A stretch of 64,000 bases of DNA from Streptacidiphilus melanogenes (GTDB lineage Bacteria > Actinomycetota > Actinomycetes > Streptomycetales > Streptomycetaceae): NCBI RefSeq assembly GCF_000787835.1, contig NZ_BBPP01000003.1:163411-227410 (forward strand), given 5' to 3'. Shown here in pieces: positions 24,931 to 34,466 of this stretch. Made by a program: the position numbers and the translations under genes. Below the pieces are notes generated by a model. The model was not told the origin of the DNA and did not search any database. It worked only from the letters and a program-made list of their open reading frames with translations. Position 1 is the stretch's first letter, and every line of letters starts with the position of its first letter.

Positions 24931-26676
24931 ATGAACAGACACGCCCTGCGCCTGCTCGCTACGGCCATGGCGGCCGGGACGCTCACCGCCGCCACCGCCT
25001 GCTCCGGCAGCAAGACCGACGCGACCAAGCTCGCCGCGACCCCGGTCGTCAAGCAGGCCGTCGCCCTGGGCACCGCCGCCGACTCCACCGGCCCCGACCC
25101 CGCCGTCCCCGGCGCCAAGACCGGCGGGACCGTCACCGTGCTCCAGACCACCGACTTCAGCCACATGGACCCGGCCCGGGTCTACTCCGCCCCCAACCAG
25201 ACCGTGGACCTGCTGCTCACCCGCCAACTGACCAGCTACCAGTACGTCGGTGGCACCACCAAGCTCGTCGGCGACCTCGCGACGAACACCGGCGTCGGCT
25301 CGGACGGCGGCCGGACCTGGACCTACACGCTCAAGCAGGGCGTCAAGTACCAGGACGGCTCGCCGATCACCGCCCAGGACGTCAAGTACGGCATCGAGCG
25401 CACCTTCGAGGCCTCGCTCAGCGGCGGCCCGAACTACCTCCAGACCTGGCTCACCGGCTCGGCGAACTACTCCAGCGTCTACCCCGGCCCCTGGAACGGC
25501 CAGGACCTGCCCGCCATCGAGACCCCCGACGCGCGGACCATCGTCTTCCACCTCAAGAGCCCGCACGCGGACTTCCCCTACGCCGCTGCCATGCAGTCGT
25601 ACAGCCCCGTCCCCAAGGCGCACGACACCAAGCAGGCCTTCGACATGGAGCCGTTCTCCTCCGGGCCCTACCGGATCGTCAGCCACGACGCCGACAAGTC
25701 GCTGGTGCTGGCCCGCAGCGCCGGCTGGGACCCGGCCACCGACCCCGTCCGCCACGCCTACCCCGACCAGTGGAAGTTCGAGTTCGGCGGCCAGAGCCTC
25801 GACATCGACCAGCGGCTGATCGCAGCCAACGGCACCGACAGCACCGCGATGACGTTCAACGCGCAGGTCACCGGCGACGTCGCCGAACAGGTGCTGAACA
25901 CCCCCGCGCTGCGGGCCAGGACCGTCGACCAGGTCTCGCCCTTCAGCACCTACTTCGACATCAACAACCGCCGGATCAAGGACGTCAAGATCCGCCAGGC
26001 GCTGCTGATGGCCTTCCCCCGGCAGCAGGTCCGCCAGATCTTCGGAGGCCCGCTCTACGGGGACTACTCCAACACCATCCTCTCCCCGGTCACCAACGGT
26101 TTCCAGGCCTACGACCTCTACCACGCGCCCGTCACCGGGGACCCGGCCGCGGCGCGCAAGCTGCTCGCCCAGAGCAGCAACCCCCACCCGACCATCGTCT
26201 TCGCCTACGGGAACACCGCGCAGTGGCAGCAGGCCGCGGTCGCCGTCTCCGCGGCACTGGGCCAGGCCGGCTTCCACGTCGTCACCCACGGAATGGACAA
26301 CAAGGACTACTACGACGAGATCGGCAACGTCGACAACACCTTCGACCTGTACGTCGCCGGGTGGGGACCGGACTGGCCGAGCGCCGACACCGTCATCGCG
26401 CCTCTCTTCGACGGCCGCCTCATCGCCCCGGACAGCTCCGACAGCATGCTGTTCGACGACCCGTCGGTGAACGCCGAGATCGACCGGATCAACGCCGAGA
26501 CCGACCTCGCCCAGCAGAACAAGGACTGGGCCGCCCTCGACAAGAAGATCATGGGAGAGGCTCCGATCATCCCCTGGGTCGACCTGCGCCAGGTCTCGCT
26601 CTACGGCCCCGGGCTCGGCGGCGTGCACCTCGGCTTCATCGGCACCGTCTACCCGCTGGACGTCTTCGTCAAGTAA
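24931..26676 (+). CDS. Oligopeptide-binding lipoprotein (SBP_bac_5)
   Basis: 581 residues. The signal peptide ends in an A-T-A-C lipobox-like site (Cys24). The family 5 solute-binding core follows: T-V-T-V-L-Q-T-T-D-F-S-H-M-D-P, then Y-T-L-K-Q-G-V-K-Y-Q-D-G-S-P-I-T-A-Q-D-V and G-P-Y-R-I-V-S-H. It captures peptides outside the membrane and hands them to the two permeases encoded either side of it. Confidence 0.94.
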   Translation: MNRHALRLLATAMAAGTLTAATACSGSKTDATKLAATPVVKQAVALGTAADSTGPDPAVPGAKTGGTVTVLQTTDFSHMDPARVYSAPNQTVDLLLTRQLTSYQYVGGTTKLVGDLATNTGVGSDGGRTWTYTLKQGVKYQDGSPITAQDVKYGIERTFEASLSGGPNYLQTWLTGSANYSSVYPGPWNGQDLPAIETPDARTIVFHLKSPHADFPYAAAMQSYSPVPKAHDTKQAFDMEPFSSGPYRIVSHDADKSLVLARSAGWDPATDPVRHAYPDQWKFEFGGQSLDIDQRLIAANGTDSTAMTFNAQVTGDVAEQVLNTPALRARTVDQVSPFSTYFDINNRRIKDVKIRQALLMAFPRQQVRQIFGGPLYGDYSNTILSPVTNGFQAYDLYHAPVTGDPAAARKLLAQSSNPHPTIVFAYGNTAQWQQAAVAVSAALGQAGFHVVTHGMDNKDYYDEIGNVDNTFDLYVAGWGPDWPSADTVIAPLFDGRLIAPDSSDSMLFDDPSVNAEIDRINAETDLAQQNKDWAALDKKIMGEAPIIPWVDLRQVSLYGPGLGGVHLGFIGTVYPLDVFVK

Positions 26677-26726
26677 CCGGCTCCCACACCACCCGCCTGA
26701 ACCCCCGCCCAGCCAACGGAGCACAC

Positions 26727-27700
26727 GTGCTGCGCTTCCTGATCCGCCGAACGCTGAGTGCGGCCCTGATCCTCCTCGTCGTCAGCGCCGTCACCTACCT
26801 GCTGTTCTTCGCCCTGCCGTCCGACCCCGCACTGCTGGCCTGCGGCAAGCAGTGCACCCCGCAACTGCTGGCCACGATCCGGCACAACATGGGCATCGAC
26901 GCCCCCGTCCCCGTGCAGTACTGGCACTTCCTCGTCGGCGTCTTCGCCGGCCGGAACTTCGGCGCGGCGTCCTGCCCCGCGCCCTGCCTCGGCTACTCGT
27001 TCGTCAACGGCCGGCCCGTGCTGCAGACCCTGCTCAACCGCTTCCCGGCGACCGCATCGGTGGCACTCGGTGCGGCGGTCCTGGTGCTGACCTTCGGCGT
27101 CGGCGCCGGGATGATCGCCGCGCTGCGGCGCGGCCGGGCCGCCGACAAGGTGGCCATGGGCCTCGCCCTGGTCGGCGCGTCGATGCAGATCTACTTCTTC
27201 GGCATCGTCGTCCGCTACGTCTTCGTCGACCAGCTCGCCTGGCTCCCGCTGCCCGGCTACACCTCCCCGGGTGCTTCGCTGACGGGCTGGGCCGGTGGGA
27301 TGCTGCTGCCCTGGATCACCCTGGCCGTGGTCAACGTCGCCACCTACGCGCGCTTCACCCGCTCCTCGATGCTGGAGAGCCTGAGCGAGGAGTACGTGCG
27401 CGCCGTCCGGGCCAAGGGGCTCGGCCCCTGGGGGGTGTACGTGAAACACGCCTGGCGCGGCGCGATGACCCCGATCGTCACCATGTTCGGCATCGACCTC
27501 GGCCTCTTCCTCGGCGGCGCGCTGATCACCGAGACGACCTTCAACATCCCCGGCATCGGCAAGCTCGCGGTGGACTCGGTGGCCGACTCCGACCTGCCCA
27601 TGATGATGGGCACGGTGCTGGCCGCCTCCACGGCCATGGTGCTCGTCAACATCGCGGTGGACGCCTGCTACGCCGTCATCGACCCACGGGTGCGTGCCCT

Positions 27701-27704
<4 letters not shown>
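26727..27704 (+). CDS. Oligopeptide ABC transporter permease (DppB/OppB type)
   Basis: 325 residues from GTG. The N-terminal [11 protein letters not shown] and the helix [13 protein letters not shown] are typical of DppB. A periplasmic-side loop has two Cys pairs ([15 protein letters not shown]). The EAA-type loop is [12 protein letters not shown]. The stop overlaps the GTG of the next gene (GTGA). Confidence 0.94.
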
Positions 27705-28848
<1,144 letters not shown>

Positions 28849-28852
<4 letters not shown>

Positions 28853-29958
28853 CCCAGCCCTCCTCCGCTCCGAGCCCGACCGCTTCCAGCGCGACCGCTG
28901 CGCACGCGACCGCTGCGCAGGCGCCCGACGCGAGCGAACCTGCGTCAGCAGAACCCCTGTTGCAGGCAGTCGGCCTCACCAAGCACTTCCCGGTGCCCGG
29001 CACCGGTCTGTGGCCGGCCCGCCGCGACGCCCGTCCGGTCCTGCGCGCGGTCGACGGCATCGACCTGACCCTGCACACGGGCGAGAGCCTGGGCGTGGTC
29101 GGCGAGTCCGGCTGCGGCAAGTCCACCGCCGGGCGGCTGCTCACGCGGCTGCTGGAACCCACCTCCGGCGTGCTCCGCTACCAGGGCGTCGACATCACGC
29201 ACGCCTCACGCCGGGAGCTGGCGCCGGTCCGGTCGCAGATCCAGATGGTCTTCCAGGACCCGTACGCCTCGCTCAACCCCCGCCAGACCGTGGGCGAGAT
29301 CGTCTCGACCCCACTTGAGGTCCACCGGATCAACCCGCACGGCGGCCGACGGGCGCGGGTGCTGGAACTGCTGGAGACGGTGGGACTGAGCCCGGAGCAC
29401 TACAACCGGTTCCCGCACGAGTTCTCCGGCGGCCAGCGCCAGCGCGTCGGCATCGCCCGCGCCCTCGCCCTGGAACCGAAGGTGATCGTGGCCGACGAAC
29501 CGGTCTCGGCGCTGGACGTCTCCATCCAGGCGCAGGTGGTCAACCTGCTGCAGCGGCTGCGCCGGGACCTGGGCATCGCCTTCGTCTTCATCGCCCACGA
29601 CCTCGCGGTGGTCCGGCACTTCTCGCAGCGGGTGGCGGTGATGTACCTGGGCAAGGTGGTGGAGACGGCCCCGCGCGACGCGCTGTACCGCGCTCCCCAA
29701 CACCCGTACACCCAGGCACTGCTGTCGGCGGTCCCGGAACCGGACCCGCCGTCCGGCGAGCGGCTCGACGTCGGCGCCGGGCGGATCCGGCTCACCGGCG
29801 ATGTGCCCAGCCCGCTCGACCCGCCGTCCGGCTGCCGGTTCCGCACCCGCTGCCCGCGGGCGCAGGACCTGTGCGCACGCGAGGAGCCCCTCCCGCGCAC
29901 ACCGGACGGCGCCGAGCCCGGGCACCTGGCCGCCTGCCACTTCCCCGGCGTGAACTGA
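28849..29958 (+). CDS. Oligopeptide ABC transporter ATPase (DppF type)
   Basis: 369 residues, translationally coupled to the preceding ATPase. After a Ser/Ala-rich start of about 35 residues come L-T-K-H-F-P-V-P-G, Walker [10 protein letters not shown], signature F-S-G-G-Q-R-Q-R, Walker [13 protein letters not shown] and the C-terminal [14 protein letters not shown] cluster. It forms the ATPase heterodimer of the importer. Confidence 0.94.
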
Positions 29959-29984
29959 CGATGCATCAACCAAAGGAGTCAGCG

Positions 29985-31472
29985 ATGGAGCCCGCCAAGG
30001 GGCCTGCTATGGAACAAGGAGACGACGCGTCAGGCGGTCGAGGCAGTCACGACCGGGCGATACCGGCCGCGGTGGCCGCGTCCTTCCAGGGCGGATGGGC
30101 GGACACGGACCTGAAGCTGCCGCGGGCCTCCGGGGCCGAACACGCCGCCGCGCGGCGTGTCGCGGTGTCCGACCGGTTCCACGGTGAGCGGATCGTCGTC
30201 CCGGCCGGCGGGCTCAGAGTCCGCAGCAACGACTTCGACCATCCCTTCCGGCCCCACTCCGCGTTCCTGCACCTCACCGCCGAGCAGGCGGCGGACGCGG
30301 TCCCCGACAGCGTCCTGGTCTTCGAGCCCACCGGGCACGGGCACACCGTCGTCCTGTTCACCCGCGACCGCTCGCCGCGCGACGGCGGACCGAACGGCGC
30401 GGAGTTCTACAGCGACCGACGCCACGGCGAGTTCTGGATCGGCCGACGACGGACCCTCGCCGAGACCGCCGACGCCCTCGGCCTCGACGTCGCCCCGCGC
30501 GACCGCCTGGAGCGGGCCCTTGCCGTCGACACCCCGACGCGGGTGCTGCGCGGCGAGGACGCCGTCGTCGACGCCCTCGTGCCGGCGAACCCGTCGGACG
30601 AGGCAGAACTGCGCACCTTCCTCTCGGAGTTGCGGCTCGTCAAGGACGAGTGGGAGATCGCCCAACTGCGCGCGGCCGTGGGCTTCACCGTCGACGGCTT
30701 CCACGACGTCGCCCGCGGACTGGGCCGCGCCACCGAGCTCGCCCGCGGCGAGCGCTGGATCGAGGGCACCTTCAACCGGCGCGCCCGGCTGGAGGGTTAC
30801 GGACTCGGCTTCGAGACGATCGCCGCGGCCGGCGCGCACGCCTGCGTCCTCCACTGGATGCGCAACGACGGACCGGTCCGGGCGGGGGACCTGCTGCTGC
30901 TGGACGCAGGCGTCGAGACGGACTCCTGCTACACCGGCGACGTCACCCGGACCATCCCCGTCAGCGGGCGCTTCACCGACGTCCAACGCCGCGTCTACGA
31001 CCTGGTCTTTGCCGCCCAGTCGGCGGGCATCGCCGCGCTGAGGCCCGGCGCGCGCTTCGGCGCCTTCCACGAGGCCGCGATGCGGGTCATCGCCGAGGGC
31101 CTCGACGCCTGGGGTCTGCGACCCAGCAGCGACCCGGCGACCACGCCCGAACCCGACCTGTACCGCCGGTACACCCTCTGCGGCTCGGGTCACATGCTCG
31201 GCCTGGACTGCCACGACTGCGCGAACGCCCGGACCGAGAACTACCTGGGCGGCGTGCTCGAACCCGGCCACGTCCTCACCGTCGAACCCGGCCTGTACTT
31301 CCAGCCCGACGACCTCACCATCCCGGAGGAGTTGCGCGGCATCGGCGTCCGCATCGAGGACGACTTCGTGATCACCCCCGACGGCGCGGAATGCCTCTCC
31401 TCTGGCCTGCCACGCCACGCGGACGAACTCGAGACCTGGACGGCCTCGATGCGCCGGACAGGGCCGGTCTAG
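29985..31472 (+). CDS. M24 metallopeptidase (Xaa-Pro aminopeptidase type)
   Basis: 495 residues from ATG 29985, chosen because AAAGGAG lies 6 bp upstream; ATG 29961 is in frame but lacks a ribosome site. An N-terminal AMP_N domain (about 40-200) precedes the pita-bread fold with metal ligands in L-L-D-A-G, G-D-V-T-R-T-I-P, G-S-G-H-M-L-G-L-D, T-V-E-P-G-L-Y-F and R-I-E-D-D-F. It removes residues preceding proline. As last gene of the importer operon it would process imported proline-containing peptides in the cytoplasm. Confidence 0.93.
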   Translation: MEPAKGPAMEQGDDASGGRGSHDRAIPAAVAASFQGGWADTDLKLPRASGAEHAAARRVAVSDRFHGERIVVPAGGLRVRSNDFDHPFRPHSAFLHLTAEQAADAVPDSVLVFEPTGHGHTVVLFTRDRSPRDGGPNGAEFYSDRRHGEFWIGRRRTLAETADALGLDVAPRDRLERALAVDTPTRVLRGEDAVVDALVPANPSDEAELRTFLSELRLVKDEWEIAQLRAAVGFTVDGFHDVARGLGRATELARGERWIEGTFNRRARLEGYGLGFETIAAAGAHACVLHWMRNDGPVRAGDLLLLDAGVETDSCYTGDVTRTIPVSGRFTDVQRRVYDLVFAAQSAGIAALRPGARFGAFHEAAMRVIAEGLDAWGLRPSSDPATTPEPDLYRRYTLCGSGHMLGLDCHDCANARTENYLGGVLEPGHVLTVEPGLYFQPDDLTIPEELRGIGVRIEDDFVITPDGAECLSSGLPRHADELETWTASMRRTGPV

Positions 31473-32089
31473 GGGCAGATGACCGTGCCGTCGTCCATGT
31501 CGAGGAGCACACGGTCCACGTGTCCGGGCCTGGGGGTCACCGTCCAGCGCTGGTAGTCGTGGCCGTTCTCCTCGACGACGGCGTCGTCGAGGTGGAGGGC
31601 CTGCACGACCGAGTTCGTGCAGTGCTCCTCGATCCACGGCTTCGGGGCGGTCGGGTGGCGCAGGTCGGTGATGTCCACCTGGGCGGGGTCGCCGACGCTG
31701 TCGTGCAGGAGCCTCGGCGCCCCGAGACCGATGCCGACGGCCGCCAGGACGACGAGCATGACGCGGAACAGCCGGGCGGGCCAGGTCACCGCCGCGTCGA
31801 AGACCGAGGACCTCCTCGCGTCGAAGTACGGATTGACGCTGCCTGGGCAGGCCTCGTCCAGCCGACGCCGCGCCCGCAGCCGCCACAACGGGATCACCGC
31901 CAGGCCCATGGGCAGCATCACGAGTCCTGCGGCGGCCGCGGCGACCCACCGCCGCCGGCTCAACCCCGCCGCGGCCCAGGCCGGCCGGGCGACGGCGAGC
32001 ACGTCGGCCAGCGCCAGGGCGTTGACCAGCAAGAGGATCGGTGCGGCGGGGACGAGGAGGACCGCGAGGAGGATCAGATGGTCGCTCAA
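31469..32089 (-). CDS. Hypothetical membrane protein
   Basis: 206 residues, probable TTG start at 32089. Three hydrophobic segments (about 5-30, 45-68, 105-122) surround a cytoplasmic loop rich in Arg (R-A-R-R-R-L-D-E). The extracellular C-terminal domain has two Cys (E-E-H-C-T-N, T-V-I-C-P). It overlaps the peptidase gene by 4 bp at the 3' ends. No family recognised. Confidence 0.65.
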   Translation of the reverse strand: MSDHLILLAVLLVPAAPILLLVNALALADVLAVARPAWAAAGLSRRRWVAAAAAGLVMLPMGLAVIPLWRLRARRRLDEACPGSVNPYFDARRSSVFDAAVTWPARLFRVMLVVLAAVGIGLGAPRLLHDSVGDPAQVDITDLRHPTAPKPWIEEHCTNSVVQALHLDDAVVEENGHDYQRWTVTPRPGHVDRVLLDMDDGTVICP

Positions 32090-32231
32090 GGGAATCCAGT
32101 CGTTGGAAGCTTCGCGGGATCATGCGCAGACGGAGGCCGTTTCCTCAAGACCCCGGGCGCATCGAGTTGATCACGCAGCCCTCCGCCCTCCTGCGTCCGC
32201 GGGGCCCGCTCATCGGGCATGCTGGGCGCCC

Positions 32232-32696
32232 ATGGGGATCTCCATGGAATTGATGCGGGTGAGTCCGGAAGCCGCCCAGGCGGCCCTCGCCGGTCAGGCC
32301 TGGCCACGCCCGAAGATGCGCGACGACGAGGAGTTCAGGGCCGTCCTGTCGCTGGACAAGGCGTGGAACGCGCTCCAGTGGCTGCTCACCGCCTCTGGCT
32401 GCCCGGTCGATCCGGTGATGGGCACGCCGTTCCTGGAAGAGCAGCCCTTCGACTACGCCCCGCCGGGGCTGCTGACCGCCGAAGAGGTCCTCCGCGCTGC
32501 GGACTTCCTCGCCGGGCTGGACTTCGACGCTTTGGCGGACTTCGCCGACGAGGACGCGATGGACGAGGACGACGTCTACCCTTCCGGCTACGACCGGCAG
32601 CGGGCCGAGGAGCTGCGCAGCCACTACGTCGATCTCCAGCGGTTCTACGAGACCGCGGCAGCTGCCGAGCAGTGCGTGCTCACCACGTTGACCTGA
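32232..32696 (+). CDS. DUF1877 (YfbM-like) protein
   Basis: 154 residues, ATG 32232 (M-G-I-S-M-E-L). Features are L-D-K-A-W-N-A-L-Q-W-L-L-T near residue 40 and the acidic C-terminal half with F-Y-E-T-A-A-A. DUF1877 proteins are small, soluble and of unknown function, and often occur among polymorphic-toxin immunity genes. It opens a cluster of immunity-type genes and remnants. Confidence 0.82.
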   Translation: MGISMELMRVSPEAAQAALAGQAWPRPKMRDDEEFRAVLSLDKAWNALQWLLTASGCPVDPVMGTPFLEEQPFDYAPPGLLTAEEVLRAADFLAGLDFDALADFADEDAMDEDDVYPSGYDRQRAEELRSHYVDLQRFYETAAAAEQCVLTTLT

Positions 32697-32734
32697 CAGC
32701 GGACGACGCCCACGGGGCGACCGGGCGCGTGCCG

Positions 32735-32920
32735 ATGCTCCTGGAGCAGGTCGAGCGAGCGGAAGCACCGGAAGCCTGGGACGAGCTGCGGGATCGCCTC
32801 TGCCTGCACGGAGAGACCGTCTCCCCGGCCAGCTTGAGGAACGCGTTCCGGTACACGCTCGCGCGGATGCCCGCTCTCCGGGAACCGCGGCTGCGGGCCG
32901 TCTACGACCGGGCATGCTGA
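32735..32920 (+). CDS. Small hypothetical protein, probably truncated
   Basis: 61 residues (L-L-E-Q-V-E-R-A near the start, W-D-E-L-R-D-R-L-C-L-H-G-E-T-V-S-P-A-S, then an abrupt change to L-R-N-A-F-R-Y-T-L-A-R-M). The first half resembles the N-terminus of larger repeat-type hypothetical proteins from streptomycetes; the second half looks unrelated. It may be the scar of a deletion that joined two genes. Low confidence. Confidence 0.4.
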   Translation: MLLEQVERAEAPEAWDELRDRLCLHGETVSPASLRNAFRYTLARMPALREPRLRAVYDRAC

Positions 32921-33124
32921 CCCGTCTCAGGGAAGGGAGGCACCCCTTGTCAGCCGGCACGTGGCCGGAGCTCCTGGCCGGCCCCGAGACAGTTGACCGT
33001 TACTGACCTTGAAGCCGTGATGTCTGGCCGTGGGATCACCAGCCTGCGCTGGCGATCTCGCCCTTCCAGGGCCTTGTACGCTGTCGCCTCATCCTTGACC
33101 GAGAGCGACATCACGGAGGGCAGC

Positions 33125-33736
33125 ATGCCGGACGCCCTGAGCCGGCTCGCGAAGCTGTTTCCGCCTCCTGCTGTGCCGGTGGCTTCTCCTCCGTGGGAGC
33201 GGTCCCGGGCAGAGATCGGCTTGGACTTTCCGTCGGACTACCGGGCCTTCGTCGACCTCTACGGTGCAGGTGAGTTCGGCACGCCTGATTCATTGGCCTG
33301 TCACGTGCACGCGCCTACCTCGTGTCTTCTCCCCGGAGGGCGCGAGACCGGCTTCAAGGGCTACATCGAGTGGCACGCCTCGGAAATGGACGATCTCTTC
33401 GGCTCCGAGCTCGACGAGGAAGACGACACGAAGCCCGCGTACCGAATCTTCCCGGAGCCCGGAGGGCTGCTGATCTGGGGCGAGAACGAGCAGGGCGACC
33501 TGTACTTCTGGCTCACCTCGGATGGCCCTCCCGACCAGTGGCCGGTGGTGATGTGGGCGCGCGGGCCCGTGACGACCTACCGGTTCGATATGGGCATGGT
33601 CGACGTACTGCTCGGGAGCGCACGAGGCGAGATCCCCAACGTTCGGGCGATGTGCTCCTCACAGCGCCGTTGGACGATGAAGTCCGACTGGAGTCACGAC
33701 CGACTGAGCATCTCCGCAGGTCCGATGCCCGGCTAG
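33125..33736 (+). CDS. SMI1/KNR4 (SUKH) family immunity-type protein
   Basis: 203 residues, ATG 33125 with GGAGGG just upstream. The SUKH pattern is clear: L-G-L-D-F-P-S-D-Y type segment (E-I-G-L-D-F-P-S-D-Y-R-A-F), Y-G-A-G-E-F-G, then P-E-P-G-G-L-L-I-W-G-E-N-E-Q-G-D and W-P-V-V-M-W. SUKH proteins commonly neutralise nuclease-type polymorphic toxins; no toxin gene is present here. Its stop codon lies in the CTAG at 33733-33736, which also forms the end of the IS630 remnant. Confidence 0.85.
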   Translation: MPDALSRLAKLFPPPAVPVASPPWERSRAEIGLDFPSDYRAFVDLYGAGEFGTPDSLACHVHAPTSCLLPGGRETGFKGYIEWHASEMDDLFGSELDEEDDTKPAYRIFPEPGGLLIWGENEQGDLYFWLTSDGPPDQWPVVMWARGPVTTYRFDMGMVDVLLGSARGEIPNVRAMCSSQRRWTMKSDWSHDRLSISAGPMPG

Positions 33737-34149
33737 GCGATTGCGGAGCTTGGGGGCGTAGGCGGGGCCAGGCGGAGTCCGGTGCCTGCCAGGCATCCGT
33801 CGAGGAGGTCAGGTCGGTACTGCACCTGGCGCAGGCCACCCCGCAGGGCGCGCACCAGGTGGGCGGGATCCGTGAAGGCGATGTTGGCCTGGCAGCGGCG
33901 CCGGAGCAGGGACCAGATCCCTTCGACCGGGTTGAGTTGGGGTGCGTAGGGCGGGAGGTAGTGGACGCTGATCCAGTCCTGGGCGTCGATGAACTCGCGC
34001 AGGCGGCGGTCGCGGTGGACGTTGAGGTTGTCCCAGACCAGGACGATGGGCTTGCCGAGTTGCTGGTGGGCTGCGATGAGCAGGTCGCGGTAGTCGGTCC
34101 AGGCGAAGCTGCGGCGGCCGCCGGCCAGCTGGTGCTCAGATCGGTCCAC
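33733..34149 (-). mobile_element. IS630-family transposase remnant (3' part)
   Basis: The 138 residues correspond to the C-terminal DDE_3 half of an IS630-type transposase: S-F-A-W-T-D-Y-R-D-L-L, the catalytic Asp in V-L-V-W-D-N-L-N-V-H-R-D, then L-P-P-Y-A-P-Q-L-N-P-V-E-G-I-W with the catalytic Glu. The N-terminal helix-turn-helix half and first Asp are missing; homology stops near 34115, where the Imm50-like remnant begins. The 3' end abuts CTAG, the typical IS630 target. Confidence 0.85.
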
Positions 34150-34412
34150 CTGAGCCCCTACGGCCGAGGCGTGACGTTGCGGGTGGAGCTGCCGGGCTTC
34201 CCGGAGCGCGCTCCGACGGAGTGGACCGAGGCGGGCTGCAAGACCGATTCGAGGCCCAGATCGAGTTCTTGGCGGTCGGTGAGGCCCTGCGGATGCGGGG
34301 AGTTCCCCACCGCACCGTGGTCGACGTCGAGTTCAGCCCGCTCGTCGGAACCACGAGCGCCGGATCACGGTCACGGTGCGCGGCCCCGGGTTCTCGTCCG
34401 CGGCTCGGTTGA
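34132..34412 (+). pseudogene. Imm50-like immunity gene remnant, frameshifted and 5' truncated
   Basis: From 34132 the plus strand encodes V-L-R-S-V-H-L-S, V-T-L-R-V-E-L-P-G-F-P-E and W-T-E-A-G-C in one frame. It continues as D-R-F-E-A-Q-I-E-F-L-A-V and V-V-D-V-E-F-S-P in another frame after two extra (or one missing) bases at 34240-34241. The joined text has the look of an Imm50-type immunity protein. The 5' end is lost at the IS630 remnant. A single-base sequencing error would restore the frame but not the missing N-terminus. Confidence 0.55.
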
Positions 34413-34425
34413 CCGGGGTCGGCGA

Positions 34426-34452
34426 GATCCCGCCCCCGCAGGGGGCGGGATC
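34426..34452. terminator. Hairpin terminator of alpha-galactosidase gene
   Basis: GATCCCGCCCCC (34426-34437) and GGGGGCGGGATC (34441-34452) form a perfect 12-bp stem with a 3-nt loop, 15 bp after the leftward GH27 stop. Confidence 0.82.
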
Positions 34453-34466
34453 CGGAGTCGGCGGGG

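Noticed and set aside
23731..26724. Very long open frames opposite the ABC operon (and similar ones opposite the GH27 and LAL genes)
   Set aside because: They are antisense shadows caused by high GC. The opposite-strand genes have clear domains and these have low-complexity Arg/Gly/Asp/Val text.
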